DNA of 64,000 bases from Rhipicephalus microplus. Taxonomy: Eukaryota > Arthropoda > Arachnida > Ixodida > Ixodidae. Positions 1 to 10,409 of this stretch are shown piece by piece. Each line of letters opens with the position of its first letter. Within the stretch, counting starts at the first letter, position 1. Position numbers and translations under genes: made by a program. Under the pieces are notes generated by a model. The model made no database searches and had not been told where the DNA came from. It worked only from the letters and a program-made list of their open reading frames with translations. The stretch is from assembly GCF_043290135.1 (NCBI RefSeq), contig NW_027464589.1:6081001-6145000 (forward strand), in the 5' to 3' direction.

Positions 1-462
1 GTAGTTCTCTACTGTTTGAAGCCAGGACGGGAGTATTGCGAAGCAAGACATAGCGGGCCAAATACGAAGGGGTAGACACAGTATGCAGTGCATGTGGAGA
101 GGAGGAGGAAACTGCCGAACACTTGTTAATGTTCTGTAAAGTGCTCCACGCTATAGTGCAGGATGATGGCACAGAGTTTCTCAAAGCACTGGAGTTTAGG
201 TACAGGGAGGGCAAAATAAATTTTAAGCGGGTAGAATTACCTAGAAGAAGGTTGTCTGATTGGTGGCTAAAGTCAAGGCACGAGTGAAAATTAAACCCTT
301 TACTGCAAAGTACCAGTCATCAACTTTACCATTTAAAGAAAAAAAAGATAAATCTAGTGGTTAGTTCACTAAATATTATGGCCAGGTGGCGCTAGTCACT
401 GCCCAATCTAAAGGGTACAACTACATCTATCCATCTATTCATTCATCCGGAGTGAACGAGGC
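1..462 (+). mobile_element. 3' end of a non-LTR retrotransposon (LINE)
   Basis: Bases 3-287 read as the C-terminus of a LINE ORF2. A CCHC-type finger (C-x2-C-x8-H-x4-C, spacing as in CSAC...HLLMFC) lies at about 87-149, followed by a basic tail ending at TGA 285-287. A TAG at 51-53 interrupts the frame, so this copy is dead. The 3' UTR ends in a degenerate CATC/TATC/ATTC tetranucleotide tail at about 425-462, typical of tick LINE tails. The 5' part lies outside the window. The clade is uncertain; R1-, R2- and I-like LINEs carry such C-terminal fingers. Confidence 0.75.
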
Positions 463-1410
463 GGCCTCGTCGCATCTCGTCTAATTCTCGGGCGGGGGAC
501 AGTAGCAGTGGCGCTGTAGTCACATGGTACTGAAGATCTCAGGAGCGTCTGCATTGAGAGCGCGCGTGCCCGTGCCTGCGTAAGCGTGCAATTGCTCGTT
601 TTTAGCGCGTTTAATGCGTTTCTAAGCTTTTATCAGTGGACGCACCTGCTACGTGCCATGGTGCACGAGTGAATATGCAGACATGCCAAAATTGCGTCGA
701 TACATTCACTGTTTCAACAGCCTGCCTACCCAGAAAAAAAATGACCAGCGGAATTCGCATGGGCCGCCTGGCTTCTCACTCAAGCAGCGCTTGATTGAGA
801 AGTCATTACGTCATAAGTGGCTACTGGCGAACTACAAAGGGAGGAGAAGTATCCATACTGCTGTTAAATGATACGCTCGTTTTGTCGGCAGTCTCTACGA
901 TATACAGAGCACAGTGTTCCTTATATGAGCCTACATGCGCTCGATCATTTGACGAGAAACCTGAGTATAAGTAACGCTGTTACGACATTTATATCGGTGA
1001 CGACTCAATTTTATCATGCCAGTTTGGTGGAAGATAATAAGTATTGCTTTTTAAAAGGCTCATTACATATTGAACATATTAAAACACACACAAGCATATT
1101 AAAAAGTGCCAATTGTTTATATAGCCTGTCTGCTAATCTGCGTAAATTCATTGTAACCAGTTCTAATTTTGTATCGACAGCTTCAATTGTGCTGCTTTCC
1201 GAATAATCTATTGGCGAAACGCCATTGCAAGCCAGCAAATTCATGACAATGTTTTGTATTATTACTATAGTTCTATTACCAAGTGTCAAAAGTGTAGGCA
1301 GGATGGGGCATCAAATTTAACCTCTATGTACACACTAAACACACACACAATATAACAATATATATATATATATATATCCAGCGAGTGTCTTCTGTGAATC
1401 CAGTGATGAA
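463..1410. other. unassigned spacer, no convincing gene
   Basis: GC-richer at the start, then AT-rich, ending in short (CA)n and (TA)n runs near 1330-1379. Only short open frames are present (for example 653-871). None shows a recognisable domain, a signal sequence or similarity to another part of the window. I see no RNA gene. Confidence 0.5.
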
Positions 1411-1555
1411 TAGAAATTGGCTTGAGCGGACAAACGTGCGAAAACTTTTATTGCTCCTACGTTTCGGCCGGGGTCCGGCCTTCGTCAGGGAAGGCCGGAC
1501 CCCGGCCGAAACGTAGGAGCAATAAAAGTTTTCGCACGTTTGTCCGCTCAAGCCA

Positions 1556-1562
<7 letters not shown>
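1411..1562. repeat. perfect 72-bp inverted repeat (foldback)
   Basis: Arm 1411-1482 is the exact reverse complement of arm 1491-1562, separated by an 8-base loop (CGTCAGGG, 1483-1490). The GC-rich inner part and AT-rich outer end abut a (TA)n tract. No coding meaning is likely; the open frames on both strands are mirror images of one another. Confidence 0.95.

Positions 1563-1645
<83 letters not shown>
1561..1645. repeat. (TA)n microsatellite
   Basis: About 42 uninterrupted TA dinucleotides between the foldback and the 5' LTR of the first Gypsy element. It appears to be the insertion target of that element. Confidence 0.97.
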
Positions 1646-1648
<3 letters not shown>

Positions 1649-1769
1649 GAGCAATATTCATACGCGTCATCTTAATGTACATACTCATCATCATTAGTCT
1701 GACCTGTGTTGTGGGGCAGAGGCTCGACAAGTAAAAAGAAGTGTCTTGTAGCCAAATTGTTGCCTTACA
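1646..1769 (+). repeat. 5' LTR of Gypsy copy 1
   Basis: A 124-bp LTR starting TGTGAGC and ending TTACA, matched by 6702-6822 and by the reverse-strand LTRs at 6850-6977 and 17923-18049. It is unusually short for an LTR and presumably holds the promoter and poly(A) site, but no clear TATA box is visible. Confidence 0.9.
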
Positions 1770-1771
1770 AG

Positions 1772-1784
1772 TGGTGGAGAGTGC
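1772..1784 (+). promoter_or_regulatory. candidate primer binding site, tRNA-Ala-like
   Basis: TGGTGGAGAGTGC begins three bases after the LTR. It begins with TGG (complement of tRNA CCA) and resembles the complement of a tRNA-Ala 3' end with one extra base. Compare the longer tRNA-Ala-like site at 62731. The tRNA identity is inferred from remembered tRNA-Ala sequences. Confidence 0.6.
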
Positions 1785-1891
1785 TTTCCGGTCCCCTGGT
1801 CCTCTCCCTGCAGCGCTTTTGCGTTATCTTCGACTAAGAACCATCCCTGGAGCTCCGGTCGGGTCGCCGTCTGTGCAGTCAGCCTACGGTC

Positions 1892-3100
1892 ATGTTTCAA
1901 GACGAGCACAACAACACGGCTCCATCCACCCCGCCTGCACCCCTGAGCATGCCTTCTTGGACTGTCACCGCCCCTCAAAAAGATCCACCGATGTTCGCTG
2001 GCCTTCGCGGTGAAGACGTTGAAGACTGGTTGGATGAGTACGCCCCTGTGAGTGCACTTAACTATTGGCATGATTCTGTGAAGCTGTCCCGCGTACCGTT
2101 CTATCTTACGGGCATCGCTAAGACATGGTTTCTCAACCATCAGCTGGATTTCCCAGGCTGGCCTACCTTTAAGCAGCAGCTTGGTCAGTTATTCTCCGAC
2201 CCTTCTGTACGTGTAGACATCGCCAAACCGAAGCTTGATGAACGTGTCCAGAACTCCGGCGAATCCTATACTTTGTACATTGAAGACGTCCTCACCCTAT
2301 GCCGTCGCCTCCACAGCTCGATGGCGGAGCATGACCGCGTTCGCCACTTGCTCAAGGGCATAGGTGCCGTCGCATTTAACGCTCCGGCGGCAAAGAACCC
2401 GACCACGGTCGCCGATATCATCAGTACGTGTCAGTGACTCGATGACCTTCAACTGATAGATTCACAACCTGAAACAGCAGATAACAGGCCAACGCATGAG
2501 GGTGAGCTCCATGCGCTGATACGGTCCATGATCCGCGAGGAGCTGCAACTCCAGGCCACCTTGTCATCTTGTGAACTCTGCATGACGCCTTCTGGAGGCA
2601 GCCTCCGCAAAATTGTGAGGGAGGAACTAGCGTCCATGACGTGTGAGCAAGTCCCGAGCTCGCATACCACTCCAAAACCGACGTACGCTCAGGTGGTTGC
2701 AGCGTCACCTCCTCAGCAATCAACGCAGTATGGGTCAACTATGCAGCATTCAATGAATGTCCTCGCCCCAAGAGCAATGCCTCCTTATTTTCAAGCCTGG
2801 CGTCGATCTAAAACAATTTGCTATTATTGCGGAATACGCGGCCACATCTCATAGTTCTGTCGTCAACGTCCACAAGACGAAAGGCGTGGCTATGGTGACT
2901 TCGAGAGGGATGAGTTTTCCCCTGCTCCACAACATCGCCACCCATACCAACTGTACCAACGCCGCTCACCCTCTCCACAGCACTTCGAAGCAGCCAGTAT
3001 CCTCCGCTCCTCGCGCCATCGCTCCCCGTCTCCTATGCGCCGTTCCTCGTCGCCACTTCATCCGGCTACCACGGCGTCTGATCATAGCCCGGAAAACTAA
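1892..3100 (+). pseudogene. gag: gag of Gypsy copy 1, with in-frame stops
   Basis: The nucleocapsid/capsid precursor that would package element RNA in cytoplasmic particles. The ATG at 1892 matches the start of the reverse-strand copy. The capsid-like region (EDWLDEY, PFYLTG, KTWFLNHQLDFP and SYTLYIEDVLTLCRR motifs) runs to a TGA at 2435-2437. The same frame continues from 2438 to a CCHC knuckle (CYYCGIRGHIS at about 2818-2853), where a TAG cuts between the knuckle's histidine and last cysteine. The frame then goes on, rich in R/S/P, to a natural stop near 3098-3100. Two nonsense codons make this copy non-functional. Confidence 0.85.
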
Positions 3101-3195
3101 ACAGTGCAGCTTCAGGAGGGAAAGCTGCATTTTGCGGACTGCATTGAACTCCTCCGGAATGCCCCTCAAATGTACTTTCAGTGTGTGTTGAGGGT

Positions 3196-5417
3196 ATATG
3201 GACTGAAGCCTTGGTGGACACAGGTGCATCGCTCTCAGCTATTAGTGTAAAATTATGTTCCCGTTTGTGCAAATTGAAGACACCGTATGATGGCCCTCCC
3301 TTTCGCTGTGCTAATGCGGTTTTTGTTCAGCATTCTGGTGTTTGCACAGCATGAGTTTTTATTGAGGGCATACTTCACCATATAGAGTTCCTCGTTCTGT
3401 CATCGTGTACCAATGCACTCATTTTAGGGTGGGACTTTCTCTCCTCAGCTTCAGCCGTGATATCTTGCCGTCAGAGGGTCATTCGCATGTCAGATACTAC
3501 GCATTCGTCTGATTACTATGCCCATAGCCAGAGTTTTGTCACCACTGATGACTTTTATTTCTCCAGATAATGAGCATATTCTCACCCTGACATCATATAA
3601 GATCGGTTCTGGTGATGTGTCCCTAGCACCGTGTGGACGCTACATCTCTGGTGGACTTACCATCGCTCCTAGCCTGGTGTGCTTTCGTGATGGCAGAGCA
3701 TTAGTTACGGCAGTTAACCCCACTTCATTGCCTGTTGCACTGCCCCAAGGCACCAGCGTGGTTTGCTTCACAAATACCGAACCACTTTCTCTGGTGCCCC
3801 TCGACGCAGACACGCCATCTTTCTCTACGAGTACTGATGACCATGCTATAACAGCTGCTTTAACAGCCACAATAAATCCCGATCTCACGTCAGCGCAAAA
3901 GCAAGAACTTTTGGGTATGCTTCAAAAACACAGCGCTTCATTTGATGTATCTTCCAAGCTTCTGGGTCACACTTCTGTCGCCGTGCATCGAATTGAAACG
4001 GAAGGCAATACAATCGTACGCCGCCGCCCATATCGTGTGTCGTCCGCAGGGCAGAAAATCATCGAGGACAATGTTGCTGATATGCTCAAACGAGATGTTA
4101 TGTGGCCTTCGTCCAGCTCATTATCATCACCTGTAGTGCTAATCCGAAAGAAAGATGGTTCGGTGCGATTCTGTGTCGATTATCGAGCACTTAATAAGAT
4201 CACGCGAAAAGACGTTTACCCGATGTCACGAGTAGACGACGCACTTGATTCTCTGCAAGGCGCTGAATTTTTTCCAGCCTCGATTTACGGTCTCGTTACT
4301 GGCAAATACCTATGCACGAAGCGGACAAAGAAAAAACTGCCTTTGCAACACCAGACGGGCTGTACGAATTCAACGTCACTCCGCTATGTTTATGTAACGC
4401 TCCTGTCACGTTTGAACGCATGATAGACACAGTTCTACGCGGCCTAAAATGAAAAACACGTCTCTGTTATCTAAATGACATCATCATTTTGTCCTCTTCT
4501 TTTCGTCAGCATCTTGATGGTTTGGACGAAGTTTTGACGTATACTTCTAGTGCTGGACTTCAGCTAAACACAAAAAATGCCATTTCGCCAACAAGAACAT
4601 CACGGGGTTGGGTCATCTTGCCAGCAAAGATGGCATTCGTCCGAATCCAGACAAGCTTGCTGCTGTAATACGCTTTCCTCGGCCAGAAAATCAGAAACAC
4701 CTATGAAGTTTCCTGGGCCTGGCATCCTACTTCCACCGCTTCATTGGTCATTTTGCTGCTATTGCGTCGCCACTTCACAAGGTGCTGACATCCGGATCAA
4801 CTTTCGCTTGGAACAATGTTTGCGAGCGTGCCTTTCAAGCCTTCAAGAATGCTTTAACGTCCAACCCTGCTCTGTGCCATTTCGGCGAGAACGCACCTAC
4901 ATGTCTGCACAGTGACGCGAGCGGCCATGGCATTGGTGCAGTTCTTCTACAGCGGGATGCCACTTCACAGGAAAAAGTTATAGCGTATGCTAGTCGTGCT
5001 CTTACGGCTGCTGAACAGAACTACTCCATAACTGAGCAGGAGTGTCTTGCTGTCGTTTGGGCCATACAAAAATTTCGACCGCATCTTTACGGACACCACT
5101 TCGCGGTTATTACAGACTACCACGCCTTGTGCTGGCTCTCGACACTGAAAAACTTGTCTGGTCGCCTCGGTCGTTGGGTGCTACGCCTACAAGAGTACGA
5201 TTTTGACGTCACCTATACGTCTGGCAAAAGACACCAAGATGCAGATGCTCTCTCTCACTGCCCCCTTCCACTTTCATCATCGAGTATGTCAGCTTATTGC
5301 TCGTCTAGTGGGCAAAACTCTGCGTCACCCCTCACATTATCACAACTTGCGGTGATCGACACGCCGGCTTCAAATCGCTACACCGAGTTCCCCACATGCC
5401 AGCGTAATTATGCATAA
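3196..5417 (+). pseudogene. pol: protease-RT-RNase H part of Gypsy pol, copy 1
   Basis: The aspartic protease starts near 3196, with the DTG active site at 3216-3224 and an in-frame TGA near 3353. After a shift near 3560, the linker and N-terminal RT run from 3518 to about 4270 ([13 protein letters not shown] present). Further shifts scatter the RT palm over 4270-4780. RNase H (SDASGHGIGAVLLQR) occupies 4782-5417. The RT catalytic box near 4465-4476 reads Y-L-N-D where the reverse-strand copy has Y-L-D-D. A TGA replaces a Trp just upstream, near 4451. The stop at 5415-5417 is shared with the other copy. Confidence 0.85.
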
Positions 5418-5471
5418 TGCAATCGCATTATCCAACCTCTTAATGGCATATCACCTACTACTAATGCTAGA

Positions 5472-6659
5472 TTGCGCCGACAACTACGGCAATTTAAGCT
5501 CGATAACAATGTGCTCCATCGTTACGTTTACACTACTGATGGACACCGCTGTGTTCCAGTACTTCCGCGTTCTCTACGTCATCAAGTCCTCGAAGCCTTT
5601 TACGACGACTCATGTGCAGGACACTTGGTATTTCAGAAAACACAAAGCCGCACCAGAAACCGTTTCTTCTGGCCGGGCATCTCTACCTTTGTGGCCAAGT
5701 ACGTTGCATCTTGCCATCTGTGTCAAAGACGGAAGCGACCAACTTCGTCTCCTGCTGGCTTTCTGCAACCTATCCCGTGTCCCGAGACTCCATTTGCCAT
5801 CGTTGGCATATACCTACTCGGTCCTCTCCCCATCACGCCAGCAGGTAATCGTTGGATTGTGACTGCTGTCAACTACTTTACACGGTACGCAGAGACTGCT
5901 GCACTACGCAAAAGTTCTGCTTCAGACGTCGCAGACTTCTTTCTCAACGCCATTGTATTGCGTCACGGTGCACCTCGCGTCCTCCTGAGTGATCGGGGCA
6001 AGACGTTTCTGTCCACCATAATCGAAACCCTGCTCACAACCTGCGGCACAGTACAGAAGACGACGTCAGCCTACCATCCCCAAACTAATGGGCTGACAGA
6101 GAGATTTCATCGGACACTAACAGACATGCTGTCGATGTACGTCGCACCAAACCACGACAACTGGGATACGATTTTGCTTTTTGTGACATTTTCCCATAAC
6201 ACCGCTGTTCAAAGAACTACTGGCTACTCGCCTTTCTACCTCGTGTACGGCAGTTCACCGACATTCACAATCGACGTTTTTTTCCTAAATATGCCAACCG
6301 ACGCCTCGGCAACCGTATCAGAGCAGTTCATCACAAGTCTCGACGAATGTCGGCAACAAGCTCGCCTTAATATAGAAGCCAATCAGCTAGATCGCAAGCA
6401 ACGCTACGACAGCTCTCATCGCGACGTCTCCTTCAGTCCAGGGGATGAGGGGATGCTTTGGACGCCCATTTGTACTCCAGGATTGTGTGACAAGTTTCAG
6501 TCACGCCTCATTGGACCATATACAATCAATGAACAAACGTCCCCAGTGAACTATCATATCACTCCCACCGACTTTTCTTCGGATCGTCGGTGTCGTGGTT
6601 CGGAGATTGCACAGGTATCGCGTCTGAAGCCATTCGTTCAACGTTTTGTTTCCGTATAA
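5472..6659 (+). pseudogene. pol: integrase of Gypsy pol, copy 1
   Basis: About 395 open codons. The N-terminal zinc-binding region has GH...CHLCQ, but the usual first His is Tyr here and in copy 2. The DDE core includes LLSDRGKTF and a TERFHRTL glutamate, and a chromodomain-free C-terminal region follows. The first catalytic Asp is replaced by Asn (TAVNYF; copy 2 has TAVDHL), so strand transfer should be lost. The frame is open from 5418, just after the TAA at 5415-5417, and belonged to the same polyprotein as RNase H. Confidence 0.88.
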
Positions 6660-6701
6660 GACGCGTCCGGGCTGGCCGCTTACGCGTGGGGGGAAAATAA
6701 G

Positions 6702-6822
6702 TGTGAGCATTACTCATACGCGTCATCTTATATGTACATACTCATCATCAGTCTGACCTGTGTTGTGGGGCAGAGGCTCGGCAATTAAAAGAAGTGTCTT
6801 GTAACCAAAACGTTGCCTTACA
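6702..6822 (+). repeat. 3' LTR of Gypsy copy 1
   Basis: 121 bp, TGTGAGC...TTACA, preceded by the purine-rich GTGGGGGGAAAATAAG. It is about as diverged from the 5' LTR as the bodies of the two copies are from each other, so the insertion is not recent. Confidence 0.9.
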
Positions 6823-6849
6823 ATGTATATATATATATATATATATATA
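6823..6849. repeat. (TA)n spacer between two tail-to-tail Gypsy elements
   Basis: A 27-bp mostly TA tract joining the 3' LTR of the plus-strand copy to the 3' LTR of the minus-strand copy. Confidence 0.9.
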
Positions 6850-6977
6850 TTGGAAGGCAACGTTTTGGCTGCAAGACACTTCTTTTACTTGTCGAGCCTC
6901 TGCCCCACAACACAGGTCAGGCTGATGATGATGAGTATGTAGATATGATAAAATGATGCGCATGAATAATGCTCACA
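6850..6977 (-). repeat. 3' LTR of Gypsy copy 2
   Basis: Reverse complement of the TGTGAGC...CCTTACA LTR; the outer end is slightly eroded (GGAAGGC instead of TGTAAGGC). The polypurine tract lies immediately inside. Confidence 0.88.
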
Positions 6978-7018
6978 CTTATCCCCCCCCCCACTTAAGC
7001 GGCCAGCCCGGACGCGTC

Positions 7019-8206
7019 TTAGACGGAAACGGAACGTCGAACGAATGGCTTCAGACGTGACACGTGGACAATCTCCGAACCACGACAGCGACGATCCGAA
7101 GAAAGGTCGCTGAGAGTGACACGGTAGTTCACTGGGGACGTTTGTTCATTGATTGTATAGGGTCCAATGAGGCGTGACTGAAACTTGTCACACAATCCTA
7201 GAGTACAAATGGGCGTCCAAAGCAACACTTCATCCCCAGGACTGAAGGAGACGTCGCGATGAGAGCTGTCGTAGCGCTGCTTGCGATCTTGCTGATTGGC
7301 TTCTGTATTAAGGCGAGCCCGTTGCCGACATTCCTCGAGCCTTGTGATGAACTGCTCTGATACGGTTGCCGAGGCGTCAGTTGGAACATTTAGGAAAGAG
7401 ACGTCGATAGTGAATGTCGGTGAACGGCCGTACACGAGGTAGAAAGGTGAGTAGCCAGTAGTTCTTTGAACAGCGGTGTTATGGGCAAACGTCACAAAAG
7501 GCAAAATCGTATCCCAGTTGTCGTGGTTTGGTGCGATGTACATCGATAGCATGTCTGTTAGTGTCCGATGAAATCTCTCTGTCAGCCCATTAGTTTGGGG
7601 GTAGTAGGCTGACGTCGTCTTATGTACTGTACCACAGGTTGTGAGCAGGGTTTCGATTATGGTGGACAAGAACGTTTTCCCGCGATCACTCAGGAGGACG
7701 CGAGGTGCACCGTGGCGCAATACAATGGCGTTGAGAAAGAAGTCTGCGACGTCTGAAGCAGAACTTGTGCGTAGTGCAGCAGTCTCTGCATACCGTGTAA
7801 GGTGATCGACAGCAGTCACAATCCAACGATTACCTGCTGGCGTGATGGGGAGAGGACCGAGTAGGTATATGCCAACGATGGCAAATGGAGTCTCGAGACA
7901 CGGGATAGGTTGCAGAAAGCCAGCAGGAGACGAAGTTGGTCGCTTCCGTCTTTGACACAGATGGCAAGATGCAACGTACTTGGCCACAAAGGTAGAGATG
8001 CCCGGCCAGAAGAAACGGTTTCTGGTGCGGCTTTGTGTTTTCTGAAATACCAAGTGTCCTGCACATGAGTCGTCGTAAAAGGCTTCGAGGACTTGATGAC
8101 GTAGAGAACGCGGAAGTACTTGAACACAGCGGTGTCCATCAGTAGTGTAAACGTAACGATGGAGCACATTGTTATCGAGCTTAAATTGCCGTAGTTGTCG
8201 GCGCAA
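7019..8206 (-). pseudogene. pol: integrase of Gypsy pol, copy 2 (core intact)
   Basis: 395 uninterrupted codons with all three catalytic acidic residues: TAVDHL, LLSDRGKTF and GLTERFHR. The zinc-binding region has CHLCQ, but Tyr stands in place of the first His, as in copy 1. Its normal entry frame from RNase H is blocked by the TAA at the plus-strand equivalent of the copy 1 stop, so it probably could not be made as part of the polyprotein. The C-terminal region ends in VRRSVSV just before the purine tract. Confidence 0.88.
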
Positions 8207-8260
8207 TCTAGCATTAGTAGTAGGTGATATGCCATTAAGAGGTTGGATAATGCGATTGCA

Positions 8261-9414
8261 TTATGCATAATTACGCTGGCGTGTGGGGAACTCGGTGTAG
8301 CGATTTGAAGCCGGCGTGTCGATAACCGCAAGTTGTGATAATGTGAGGGGTGACGCAGAGTTTTGCCCACCAGACGAGCAATCACCTGACGTACTCGATG
8401 ATGACAGTGGAAGGGGGCAGCGAGAGAGAGCATCTGCATCTTGGTGCTTTTTGCCAGACTTATAGATGACGTCAAAATCGTACTCTTGTAGGCGGAGCAC
8501 CCAACGACCGAGGCGACCAGACAAGTTTTTCAGTGACGATATCCAGCACAAGGCGTGATGGTCTGTAATGACTGTGAAGTGGCGTCCGTAAAGATACGGT
8601 CGAAATTTTTGTACGGCCCGAACGACAGCAAGGCACTCCTGCTCAGTTATGAGTAGTTCTGTTCAGCAGCCGTAAGAGCACGACTAGCATACGCAATAAC
8701 TCTTTCCCGTGAAGTGGCATGCCGCTGTAGAAGAACTGCACCAATGCCATGGCCACTCGCGTCGGCGTGGAGACATGTAGGTGCATTCTCGTCGAAATGG
8801 CACAGAACAGGGTTGGATGTTAAAGCATGGTTTAGGGCTTGAAAGGCACGCTCCAGTCGTCGTTCCAAGCAAAAGTTGATCCGGATGTCAGCAGCTTATG
8901 CAGTGGCGACGCGATCGTAGCAAAATGGCTGATGAAGCGGCGGAAATAGGACGCCAGGCCCAGGAAACTTCGTATGTGTGTCTGATTTTCTGGCCGAGGG
9001 AAGCGTATCACGGCAGCAAGCTTGTCAGGATCCGGGCGAACGCCATCTTTGCTGACAAGGTGGCCAAATACCTTGATGTTCTTGTTGGCGAAATGGCATT
9101 TCTTTGTGTTTAGCTGAAGTCCAGCACTAGAAATACACGTCAAAACTTCGTCTAAACGATCAAGGTGCTGACGCAAAGAAGTGGAGAAAATGACGATGTC
9201 ATCTAGATAACAGAGACATGTTTTCCATTTTAGGCCGCGTAGAACTGTGTCAATCAAGCGTTCAAACGTGGCAGGAGCATTACATAAACCGAATGGCATC
9301 ACGTTGAATTCATACAGCCCGTCTGGTGTTGCAAATGCAGTTTTTTCTTTGTCCGCTTCGTGCATAGGTATTTGCCAATAACCAGACCATAAATCCAGGC
9401 TGAAGAAAAAAATT
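8261..9414 (-). pseudogene. pol: RT palm/thumb and RNase H of Gypsy pol, copy 2
   Basis: From 9414 downward: LDLWSGYWQI, the PFGLCNAPATFERL motif and CYLDDIVIF (catalytic Asp pair intact) through to the RT connection at about 8850. A frameshift near 8850 and a one-base loss near 8650 break RNase H, which resumes with [15 protein letters not shown] at about 8500 and ends at the shared stop near 8261. The N-terminal RT half lies across the insertion, at 10410-10560. Confidence 0.87.
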
Positions 9415-10403
9415 GGCAGCATATCCACGGAGTGAATGATGGAGAGTGGGGCGAAGCATTCGTCCGTTCATTCGTTCTTGCTTCCTTCCATCTGTGCGAC
9501 TGTCCATGCGTCCATCCGCCCGTCCGTGCGTGCGTCCGTTCCTGCGTTCGTCAATGCATCCGCCACTGCGTCCGTTCATGCGTCCATTCATGCATCTGTC
9601 TGTGTGTCCGTTCGTCCATCTATACAACACTCCAAGTACCACCATCTCGCATCTTTTCATCATATATTCTCCCTATAGAAACACCGCCATCCAGCGGACA
9701 TTCCAAGAACCAAACGAGAGGTGGCACACGCACACTTTCTTACAGCTTGCGCTTCGGGTCTACTTCCCACCTTTAACCACCTCGAGTTCATGGTATATAC
9801 TAGTTCACTGTATTCATGGCACTACGGACCAACACTCGCTAAACCTTTCTAAAACCAAGGAGGTTACGCCCAGCGAGTATAACGTAGCAACCTTTTCGTG
9901 GCAGATAGAGCTCAATGTACATGCCAATGGCTGCATGGGAAATGAGAGACAGGAGAATTCGGCTTTTACTTTCTTACGGCTTGCACTTCGTACCTACTTC
10001 CCACCTTTAACTACCTCGAGTTCATTCATGGTATATACTAGTTCATTGTATTCATGGCACTGTGGCTCAACGCTCGCTTAACCTTTCTAAAACTAAGGTG
10101 GTTACACCCAGCGGGTATAACGTAGCAACCCTATCCCTTCAGATAGTGCTCAATGTACATGCAATGGCTGCTAATAGGGATCGCAGCTTGCACATTAACT
10201 AAAAGGCGAATGTTCCTGTCTGTCATACCCCATTATCAGCTATTGGGATGTACATTGAGCACTATTTTTTGTTGTTCAACAACGCACAGAAGGAATCTCT
10301 CACTGGCGCCACCTTGGAGGTCAAAATGTTTGCAGGTCAAAGCGTAAGACTGGTTACATACTACGCGGGACGAACGGGTGCACCTATAAGGAGCTTCGCC
10401 CCT
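9415..10403. mobile_element. 989-bp short-TIR element inserted in Gypsy copy 2
   Basis: Flanked by AAAATT at 9409-9414 and 10404-10409, a 6-bp target duplication confirmed by the undisturbed RT in copy 1. A 10-bp inverted motif, GGGGCGAAGC, lies 30-45 bp inside the left end and at the right end. Inside are a degenerate GTCC-type tetranucleotide tract (about 9462-9625) and a tandem duplication with a 234-bp period. No coding capacity is recognisable. It looks like a tick MITE- or SINE-like repeat. Its class is uncertain. Confidence 0.75.
9735..10175. repeat. two diverged tandem copies, period about 234 bp
   Basis: Units begin CTTTCTTAC at 9735 and 9969. They share the blocks CTTCCCACCTTTAAC, GGTATATACTAGTTCA, AACCTTTCTAAAAC and GTATAACGTAGCAACC. 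An additional inverted echo of CTCAATGTACAT occurs at about 10250. All lie inside the 989-bp element. Confidence 0.8.
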
Positions 10404-10409
10404 AAAATT

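Larger units (their letters stand above)
1646..6822 (+). mobile_element. Gypsy (Ty3-type) LTR retrotransposon, copy 1, degenerate
   Basis: About 5.18 kb. It has short LTRs (1646-1769 and 6702-6822, TGTGAGC...CCTTACA), a primer site, gag, then protease, RT, RNase H and integrase in Gypsy order, and a purine tract at about 6687-6700. It is closely related to the reverse-strand copy at 6850-18049. Breaks include stops in gag (2435, 2855) and protease (about 3353), several frameshifts between 3560 and 4780, and two altered catalytic residues. It sits inside (TA)n, so a target duplication cannot be resolved. Confidence 0.93.

Noticed and set aside
653..1289. Small host genes in the first spacer
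   Set aside because: Frames overlap on both strands, are short and show no domain or start context worth defending.
9432..10081. Overlapping open frames rich in R/S/V/C on the plus strand
   Set aside because: They come from the degenerate GTCC tetranucleotide tract inside the 989-bp repeat.
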